Shown here in pieces: positions 55,211 to 64,000 of a DNA stretch of 64,000 bases. The first letter of the stretch is position 1. Each line of letters starts with the position of its first letter. Position numbers and translations under genes: made by a program. Origin of the DNA: Asterias rubens (taxonomy: Eukaryota > Echinodermata > Asteroidea > Forcipulatida > Asteriidae); NCBI RefSeq assembly GCF_902459465.1, contig NC_047070.1:124001-188000 (forward strand), written 5' to 3'. The notes under the pieces were generated by a model that made no database searches, was not told the origin of the DNA, and was given only the letters and a program-made list of their open reading frames with translations.

Positions 55211-58200
55211 CGTCTGTTTACGATGTGCACTTTATTGGGCCAATTAGTTCCTAGTACATGTAATAGCATTACAAGAACCGTTCAACTCTATCGAGCAGCT
55301 TTAAATCTCTCGACATACCAACTATGCCAAGACACACACCAATCTTATTGGCGTCCCATTACGCTTATGTGGACCTTCTTGAAAACTAATAAAATGCTTC
55401 AATTGATTTGAATTATATCGGTAAATCTTTCATGAAAAACACACAGAGTGTCTGGATTTAACACCTTTTGAAGTCCAGCATAGCATAATGAGAAGTAAAT
55501 AACTCCTGAAGATAAAGTAGAGGTATTGATGCATGTATCTGATTACACGCTGTGGTTTTCTATCGTCACAATAAGAGAATACGCTGTGTCTAATGACGTA
55601 GTCATGTTACTGTCTCTCCACGTCTTTTAATGTTACATTCGCAGGATTAAGTCTGGATCAATATTGCCGTATAATCCCATATGGAGGTCGCTCAATGCAC
55701 TTGTTTAAATCTTCTGTGGCAGTTTTTGTCGTTAAGAAAATATTGTCTGCCTGTGAACAATCGAATTAGTCTCATCATTAGAAGTGGATCTGGTTTCTGT
55801 CTGATGGGAACGTATTAAACGAATCATTAGCGACTAATGCTTGTTATAATGAAGGTATACGTTTGGCATCACGTTACAATCCAACTTTTGGTCTAGAAGC
55901 CTCAACAGCTTTTGATAGTATAGAGTATTTTTAAAAACATTTCACTGTAAAAAATAAAACATTAACGCCAACAATTTGAATATGAGTAGCGTTACCGCCA
56001 TTTATCAGACTGGTATTCGTTATTCTTCCTGCGTGGTCATAATATTCGCGCCGAATTTTCAGCGACATCTTAAAAACGTGACCACCTTTCGGAATGAATG
56101 TCCAACAGGTTAGTTTAATCGTACATCTTCATGATTAAAACATTCAAACGGTTCCAAAAACGAAAGAAATCATTTTCCTTTGAGTACTGGAAAGATAAAC
56201 CATTAAAAAAAAATCCTCAACACTTCAAGAAAATCAAGAGAATCCATACTCATAAAGTACAAAATGACCATAAGTGAACAAACGTGTTACCAGAGAACCG
56301 AAACAGCTATTATCAGTGTCTTCTTACTTTCCCCAGAACTCTATTTGGTTGTTTTTAATCTTTAAAAAACTCAAAAACATCACAATAAATGAATAATATG
56401 TTTATCTATAAGATATCGATAAGGGCCAGTCTAGGTACAAATGCTGCCACGAAGCTTCAGGACAAATAATCCGACTTTGACGACTAATATAATAACAATT
56501 AAGATTCCATCGGAACTAATTAGTGCCTTGAGGATATGTTTGTATACGTGATCATCTACCTACTTAAACTATGTTACCGTTTAATAATGACTTGCTAACA
56601 TTGGCATGTGTGATTTGTGAATGATTTAACAAACACGTCTACAGCGAAGCTCTGACAAATCTGTCATCTTGGCATATGGCTGTATCGTTTTACTTATATA
56701 TCCCAAGGAATTTCCAAAAGAATAATAATCTTCAACTCCCAAATGCTCCAGGGAGTTGTTTTATGTCAGTGTTGGGTTGTCTTCGAATTGAATAATTTAA
56801 ACGATAGAACCCAAAACAGTTCACGGGCCGAACGCTTTTAGTATATTCTGTGAGGTTATGGTCGTATTTGGCTATTGCATACTACACTTTAAAGCTAAAA
56901 CACGAAGTTGAACATTTTAACAAATGAAGATGTAAACGTTTATAATGGTTCAAGGTCCAAGATCAGATAGCCTTATAGTTTTCGCTGGTCGTTTCGATAT
57001 ACATGTACGGGATTTGAGGCATTGTATGGTGAGGTATCATATTTGGTTTTCGATAAGATACTTTAATATTGGTGGTCTTAACAACTTCGGATCCATTGTG
57101 TGGTAATTTAATTAACAAACGTGGATGAAAACATAATGTTTTCATTTAAGCCTAGTCGCTGAGGTAGCCTACCATCAATTCATTAAAAGCAACCACATGA
57201 CTTTCTTTGATTGGTTCATGAAATAAGGAGACCAAATGTCTACATTTTACAGCTCGAAGATTTAGTATTTGATTTGTAAAGGGACATAATTTCTTACAAA
57301 TTTAAGAGATTTCATCAAAAGTAACCAGTCTGACCTGAAACCAAAAGCTTTTTGGGCCTTGCAAATCCATTAATTTATTGCTAAATATTAAATAATACAG
57401 AGTGCTTTAATATTTGGAGCATGGGCAATCTTTTTAGTCTGTACGTAAAATAAAATATGTTTATTATTAAGTTTTTGCTTTAATTTTTTAAGAATTAGCT
57501 ATGCCTGACGTCTATAACGCGTTAAACATTTCATTTCCTACTACGAACAAAACAATACCCGGTTGATTGGTTTTTGTGCGGTGAACTTCAATAAGCGTCG
57601 GCGGCAAGTCATGAGGATTTCACAATTTGGCATCAAAATGAAATAATACCTGCCAAGGTCGAATCGTTAGTGGGGAGTCTGTCATTCAGGTAAACTGCTA
57701 AAAGAGTGCACCTTAGACTCTAATACATTGGGTGCCACGTTTTGTAATGTTCGTTATGACTAGTTCCTGTGTAAACACACATACCACAAACGATGAAAGG
57801 TTTGATAGGTGGAGACAGTTCATAAGACTACCTCCATGAAAAGACCGTTCACTATTAATTATGATAATCTTCTACCTCAAGATTTTAGCATATATTTTAA
57901 CTAAGAAATGTGGCTAGGTTTTAGTTTTTATCATACAAAATTGCCAGATATGTGTTCATGAAAATAATTCGATACATTTTTACAAAAAAAAATCATTTTA
58001 AAAATGAATTGAATTGTTTGATTAAAAAACTCAAAACAAAGCATTATACTTCGTGACCATCGTAGTAGTACCTTGAAGGGTATTTCTACCTCCATGGTAT
58101 TAGTAATACAGTTTGAAAGCTGTTGTATTTTCTTCTAGCCGAGGTCATGAGATGCAGGCACGTGTATAAGATGTGATAAACCAGCCGGTCTAAGACAAGT

Positions 58201-59298
58201 CATTTTACGCCTCAGTGTCTTGTGGGTGAGTGTTAAGACGTGTATAACAAACTGAGCGAACGAGCTCCGTCAGTGGTATATATGGTTTATGATATATGGA
58301 TATTCGTATTTGAAGTCTATTTTTCTATCATCGTATAATCCCTAATGAATATCTAGTCACGAATGATCTTCACTCACTTTCTTGGATTCTTGGATGGGTA
58401 GTGTTGATGGTGATCATGACAAGTAAAAATAGCGGCTACATACAGACTAAGGGATATCTTAATGCGTCAAAACATTAATATTCTGAATAGTAGTCTTCCA
58501 TTCAGAATCAAGTAAGAGTTTGTTTTCTGCATCCTCTAAAGTTTTGATAAAATGAAAACTCAGAGGTTTTCATGTCTCAAATATTTTTGCCTCAAACAAA
58601 CTAATAGGGAATTTAAATTCCATATACTTCACTGAAATCACTCCTTGCATATTATGGAAAACTGTATCACATTCAGTTCACAAATCGACTATTTGCTTTG
58701 TAATTAATTTTGCCATGAAACCTTTTGTGGCTGGTACAAACTTTGTGTTTTCAAACGACATGAAGTTTTTGTCTTCATTGTCTACATAATTGTTTTCCAA
58801 ACAAGCTTCGAGGGTAGACAAATATAACATTTTATGGATTGTTCGGAGACAAAATATCAATCTTTGAATTGGCACCCGGTTTTTAATAACAAGTCTGTGT
58901 TGTAAACTCGTATTACCAGCGAATTCCATACACACAAATATATATATACACACATATATCAGCCAACTAATTAAAAAAGGTGAGCTTTGTTTGTAACATA
59001 AATAAAAGCATAATAGATTTCCCCTATTTATAGGAAATTCTAGGTTAACAAAGATGGTCATGTTATCATAAGAATACGTGACACCAAAATGGTAACGCAA
59101 ATGTCAGAAATATTGTTACTAGGCATATTATAGGCCCACCAATGGATTTATATCACGCTTGATTTATGACCTGATTTAGATAATATATAAGTGCCAAGCC
59201 TAAACAACAATAAGAGTTGACAATGGATGTTAAGTCGCCATAAGAGGTATGGTCTTAGTAATAGCATTTATTTAGGTTTCAATAAAACAATATCAAGA
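55211..59298. other. Intergenic, AT-rich; one dispersed-repeat relic, otherwise nothing
   Basis: At about 57005-57085 (gggatttgaggcattgtatg, gtgaggtatcatatttgg) a relic of the family that forms the 44299 palindrome is present, on the same strand sense as the 38950 copy. The longest frame (58678-59100, minus, 140 codons) has no family resemblance or splice partners. No RNA gene was seen. Confidence 0.4.
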
Positions 59299-59446
59299 CA
59301 GGGCCCAATTTCATAGCTCTGCTTAAAGCATAACTTATTTCCCTACAGCTTGCTGCTATGCATAAAATAAGCAGGATTTGGCTTTAGCATTTTGTGCTTA
59401 GCTTGTGTCTGTGCTAAGCAGCTATATTAAACAAAAGCCCATTTGT
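59299..59446. mobile_element. Probable MITE relic with imperfect terminal inverted repeats
   Basis: The left end gggcccaatttcatagctct, gcttaaagca is imperfectly mirrored by the right end tgtgctaagcagctatatta, aacaaaagccc. The interior has several gctta/taagc words. No target duplication was established. Confidence 0.5.
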
Positions 59447-60282
59447 AATAGGAGCATGAATTAAATCCACAACCAAACACAATTTACATTTTAATAACAA
59501 GCACTGTATATCCTTCAATCCCACATTGTACTAGTTCTGTGAACCTAGAATTATTGCAGAATAAAAATAGAGAAAAAAAGAGAAAAAAGAAGCAAAAGAA
59601 AAGAAAATCTGGCTCAAGGTAAAACATCTGGCAGTTAACCTTTAGAAATAACTGTAAAATTAATCAAACTTAATAAATGCGGTCACAGCATGAACTAATT
59701 TATAATCTATGATTCGCAGCAAGCCTCTATAGTTACTGATGGTGATTTATTAAATATGATGTTGGTGATGACATATTTAAACTTGCAATCAGTCTGATAT
59801 ACAGTTTAGGAGTTATGGAAGGAGATATTTTTACACCTTGTATCCTTGAATTAAAGACTAACTCTAGACAATCTCCAGCTAAGGATGATAGGTCTACCTC
59901 ACATCAATGATTATCTCGAGTATTACAGGATACATCCATCTCAAGAAGCAACAGTAAGACACTCTATACGTAACATGTTTCTGTTACTTCCTGCATCACT
60001 ATCCTCTATAATGTCATTCATATACTTGGAGAAGTGACAGTAATGGCTGTGGGTTGCGAGTTGATTGTCAACCATTTGATGGGTTGGGAATACAGTGAGT
60101 TTAATCTCAGAGGAGCAAGCATTATGGTCCCCGGGTGTGATTACAATGTATAAAGCTACCTTCCAGTTAAAAGTATCACACGGCTCATGCTAAACATTAC
60201 CTTTAGCAGACTGGAATACCCACAACAAAATCAAATTGGAAAATATAGAATGGGCTTTATAGACCATTGAGACTCAATATTC
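59447..60282. other. Intergenic; nothing recognised
   Basis: AT-rich, with a short A/G-rich tract at about 59567-59608. No exon or repeat was identified. Confidence 0.4.
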
Positions 60283-60670
60283 AAACAAATAGACTGACTT
60301 GCCTTTGATCGGTCGTGTTGGTCGTTGAAAAGCGTTGGAAGTCCTTTAGAAATGCATAAGGTTTGAAAGACATTTTGAAAGTAGAACACGACGATCCACA
60401 CAAACATGCCTCGAAATTGCACAAATTTCCTTAAACGTCGCGAAGAAACATGGTCGGCCATTTTTTGGAGTCAAAATTTTGACTCAATAAAATGGCCGAC
60501 CGTGTTAGCTCGTGACGTAAACGGAAAACCGTGCAATTTCGAGATACTTGTGTGGATCGTTATAATATACTTTTAAAATATCTTTCTATAACCATCATCA
60601 TTTCATAACAATAGGTTTCAAACGCTTTTCAAAGACCAATTCGTCCGATCCAAGGCAACGTGTTCCTTTA
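60283..60670. mobile_element. Large foldback element, about 388 bp, TTAA at the right end
   Basis: The element is symmetrical around 60476/60477 (gagtcaaaattttgactc). Mirrored arm segments include ggtcggccatttt with aaaatggccgacc, cgatccacacaaacatgcct, cgaaattgcac with gtgcaatttcgagatacttg, tgtggatcg, and ttgcctttgatcggtcgtgt with the complement of ttcgtccgatccaaggcaa. The right end reads GTGTTCC then TTTAA; the left end has decayed. It carries no coding sequence; the minus frame 60231-60461 is within the arm. Confidence 0.8.
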
Positions 60671-63565
60671 ATACGGGCCTGTGTGGTTTAAGTAAATGTC
60701 TTGGTTTGAAAACTAAGACACGATTGAAGAAATGCCCACTTTATATCTTATCAGGAATGACTCAACGACAAGAGGCACGAACCAACATCTTTCTCGAGAC
60801 AGTCACCTTTGAGGTGTGTCATGCACTTTACATCTAGTTACATTTGACAACACTTTCATTTGTTGACCCAAGTTACCGTGACGTCATTTGTGCCAATCAA
60901 CGAAGGTTTAAACAAATAGTTACTAGTAACCAAAAGTGACAATAAGATTTGATTGATTCTTTTTCTACATCGTGTATTGCTTTGTACTAGTGCAGCTTTC
61001 ATGACATTTTACAATAACACAATTTTGAGTGTCCGTGTACTGACAAGAAAGAGTCGAAACCAGGCTCAACTTTGCGTTCCTTTGACAATCAAAATGATAG
61101 ACAATTAGTTAAGAAAACACAGACCTAGATACAGATGGTTTTCACAGATTCTTTGCTATAACAACACCAACCTGGAGCTATATTTCATACTCATTGTTGC
61201 TTCTGATAGAGACATATACTTCCCCAGAGTACGCAACAAATAATCTAGTACAGGGCGATAAGAATCACCGAGTAACAAAACACGATGCCCAAGGAGTCGA
61301 TGTTAGGCCAACTTTACTCTTACGTCTATACCTTGATGTCAGTAGTCCAGAAATATGATCTAAAAGTAATGGACAGCCATTTATGAAAGTAACTCTCACT
61401 AAATGAAGACAAAATGTGAGTAGAATGAGAGATTTAGTAAGTACTTAAAAGGGTTCTTGTTGATGAGTGATGAAGACTGGTGAAGACTGCTGGTAAGGTG
61501 TTTTGACCAGTACCTCTCTCAAAGTGTTTTGACCATTACCTGTCTCCACGCACAACCCCATCATCTAATATTGACCTAGAATGTCCATCTATCTTACTTC
61601 TCAATCTCAGTGTTATTATAACTGATAAGCTTCAATCTACACTCGAAAAACTCCTGGGGCCTAGCCGGGCTCATTTCTGGGTCATTGAGACCAGAAATGA
61701 GTCAGAATTACCAATTGTTGGGTCATACACTACCGTAGAACCAGCAAATATTTTAATTGTTTGTTTACCAGTTTCAAGGTCAGCTGGACTTAAGAATGGG
61801 TCAGGTGCACTAGGCCACATAATCCGGGTTAATTCTTACCCAAAATATTTAGGGAGTTGGCGGATCAAACTAAGGAAGGTTTTACTAACTTAAAGATTTC
61901 TTCATCATTTGTGACCGTTAGGCCAGACACAGGGAGATTCACAACACTTAAAACGTTTTCATGTACGTTTCAATCCTTTTTTCTCTCTGATATTGTAAAA
62001 AAGATTTAATAAATGATTACCATGGCGCTCAAGCTAATGTTAACGACACAGACTCGAGGAATTTAGATGAAGCAAAAACCCAACTTAGTTTAATAAACTG
62101 AGAATCTCGATTTATTCTGACATCTATCCAGTGAGCAGACTATCCTCTCTCGACAAGAAGCAACGTTAACATAATATCCAACTTGAGAGGGTATCTAAAA
62201 CAGCCTTTTCTTTTCCAACCTACTTATTAAAGACAAGCGGAACTTGCAACACGTCAAAAAGCTCAATCGATTTAAGGAAACGAATTACTTGAAATGCTTC
62301 ACATTGTAAAGTTCTATTTGATGGTTTCGGTTTGAAGTACTCAAAGCCAAAGCAGTCCACATCGATCTTTAAAATACACGTCGAGTGCTGCAATCGATTC
62401 TTAAATGTAATTTTAAGGAACAATATTTTAATGACATTTTGTTTTAGGTTTAAAGCGTTGTTTGCGTCAAACTATGTTTGACAATGTCAACATGCCTGGC
62501 TTGTTTGCTTGTTGTTATACCGGGCAATGCCTGGAAGTACCTCGCCTACACTATTTGTCAGTACCGAGACAAAATCACCCAGTTGAAAGTGTAGGTGAAG
62601 TGAAGGATTCTTTGGCTCTGAGATAAAGGTTATTCTAGGTTATTCGATACTTGCAGTGGGGAAGGATTCGATCCCTTAGCCTTACAAAATCTGATTTGCA
62701 AATGGGAAAATCAACTGAAAACGATCCGCGTAAATAAATCCTAGAGGGAGTGTAAGAGGAAATAAGCGGAGCCTTAAGTCTAGTGTTTGTATGACGATAT
62801 GGGTACATGATATCACGATATGAGTACATGATATCATACATACAGGACGATGACTTAGCACCATTCAACACGAACAACATATTCTGCAGGCTAAAACTCT
62901 TATCTTATAAGATAAATCTTAAAATGAGTTTAGCAAACGGTAGTGAAAATCGCTTCTTCACGATGATAGTAAAGATAAACTGCACCCATGTTAAGGTCAC
63001 GTGGACGTATTGCGGCTTTGGGATCCCACGGGTTATGACTTTCGTTGCAGACAAACATTTTTCCAGTTTCACCAAAAGTAAACTTTTAAATTTTGACCAA
63101 TCACGGTTTTTCTTCATTGCAATCAATTATTGAAAGATTGAGGCGAGCAATGTTGTTCGGATAATGCAACTATTCTAAAACATGGAAACAAATAAAAGTA
63201 ATTCAATAATGAGTAACAATCTTGAAATAACTGATAAGACCCAAGATACCAAACAAATTGTTTGCGGGCAAACTCAAGCAGAACGCGCCTGATGTTTGTT
63301 TTTCATGTGATGACTTGCAGAGATAGTGTCGTGTTTAGCTTTCTGCAGATCGATGCGATGTATCCTTTGGGATCGATTGGTACCCGCTGGGCGGTACAGA
63401 CTATTATAAGAACCAAGGTAGCAATGTCTGGCCACGGTCTCTACATTAATGAGCCTGTGCTGATTGAATCCCATGGGGGATCCCCACCCTCGTTCCCATC
63501 ACAAACGATTTACTGTCTCCACTACATACTACAATTGAGGAAGACTTAAATATGGGATCGATACG
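60671..63565. other. Intergenic; one hairpin, otherwise nothing recognised
   Basis: A perfect 11-bp hairpin stem (CTCATTTCTGG 61670-61680, CCAGAAATGAG 61691-61701, 10-base loop) lies in unique sequence. Frames at 62635-62880, 62807-63133, 62905-63126 and 63262-63549 overlap on both strands and have no recognised family. Confidence 0.35.
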
Positions 63566-63569
63566 TTAC

Positions 63570-63829
63570 CGGAAGAGATGAGGGCCCGTCTTAATTCCTA
63601 ACGTGTCCTGCAGCTTATCTCTGTGTTCAACAGCTTCAAAATTGGGGTACAATCTATCTTGCAGTTTTACAATATTGCCATACAGCATGTTTATTAACAT
63701 GTCTTTAGGTATCCAGGCATTAATCATCATCAAAAGGGAACATTCTTTATCACTGCCAGTACACCATTCAAAGTTTGTGGACGAAGAACCAGTTTCCTTG
63801 AGGGACAATGGTGTGTGGACAAACTTGAA
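63570..63829 (-). CDS. Unidentified candidate internal coding exon
   Basis: On the minus strand, after a possible acceptor (ctctgtaattcaag), about 86 codons are open: FVHTPLSLKETGSSSTNFEW, WIPKDMLINMLYGNIVKLQD and HRDKLQDTLGIKTGPHLF, followed by a good donor (ccg|gtaacg, exon end about 63570). Composition is protein-like (mixed charged and hydrophobic residues, single Trp and Cys) unlike the Phe/Ser/Leu-rich chance frames nearby. No domain is recognised; neighbouring exons are not seen to the left and would lie beyond the right edge on the 5' side. It may instead be a transposon fragment. Confidence 0.3.
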
Positions 63830-64000
63830 TTACAGAGCAAAGACTACAACAAATACCTGAAGCTCACAGCTGCGTCACTCTATAAGAGGGTCAATCGCAA
63901 CGGGGTTGACTGGGAATTAAAGTTACCTGCATGACACTACATGGCCTCTGTGTTTCATGGACTTATTGAACAAATCTCTAATCGGGGCCGGGCATGCACA
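63830..64000. other. Right edge; nothing recognised
   Basis: Unique sequence to the end of the window with no supported feature. Confidence 0.3.

Noticed and set aside
58678-59100. 140-codon minus frame
   Set aside because: Residue composition is that of AT-rich noncoding DNA and no homologous motif was recognised.

Overview
This is a eukaryotic, AT-rich, intron-bearing animal genome window, most likely from an echinoderm and probably a sea star. The evidence is animal gene content (attractin, PAIP2, sialic acid synthase, an invertebrate-type dopamine-like GPCR), GT-AG introns, and dense TTAA-flanked miniature transposons, LINE 3' tails, tRNA-derived SINE pieces and minisatellites. The sea-star assignment is an inference from repeat character and gene look, not proven.

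Gene layout. (1) 651-3447, plus: the last three coding exons of an attractin/attractin-like gene (membrane helix and cytoplasmic tail); the rest lies left of the window. (2) 11416-12532, minus: PAIP2, a poly(A)-binding-protein inhibitor, with a candidate terminal exon at 10301-10342 and a candidate 5' UTR exon ending at 14236. (3) 14915-17378, plus: a three-exon, 502-residue AMN1/FBXL-style leucine-rich-repeat protein, arranged head-to-head with PAIP2. (4) 18916-23093, plus: a complete seven-exon NANS (N-acetylneuraminate-9-phosphate synthase), 353 residues. (5) 47452-48705, plus: a single-exon class A amine GPCR of 417 residues, resembling invertebrate D1-like (INDR/Dop1R2) dopamine receptors. 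(6) 63570-63830, minus: one unidentified candidate exon. The 1-23 kb part is gene-dense; 23-47 kb and 49-63 kb are essentially gene-free.

Repeats make up most of the remaining recognisable content. Tandem arrays lie at 3.6-4.1 kb (93-94 bp), 4.8-5.2 kb (60 bp), 6.9-8.5 kb (hairpin satellite, about 36 copies), 9.8-9.9 kb (21 bp), 17.8-18.2 kb (21 bp), 33.6-35.4 kb (75 bp units passing into a 109/109/107 bp higher-order repeat), 37.2-38.1 kb (39 bp, enclosed by a 27-bp terminal inverted repeat), 44.15 kb (12 bp), 53.7 kb (29 bp) and 54.5 kb (28 bp). At least two related TTAA MITE families have six copies here, and further MITE or foldback elements sit at 13.8, 21.3, 28.7, 44.3, 59.3 and 60.3 kb.

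The most unusual signal is a set of hammerhead-ribozyme-like motifs of the kind carried by Penelope-like retroelements. One has an intact core and both stems (minus strand, 52154-52192, embedded in a TA microsatellite). Several are degenerate (1901, 2853-2950, 23850-24085, 42690-42733), including two pairs in opposite orientation. The five identified genes have unrelated roles (cell-surface signalling, translational control, possible ubiquitin-ligase adaptor, sialic acid synthesis, amine signalling); nothing suggests they work as one pathway.
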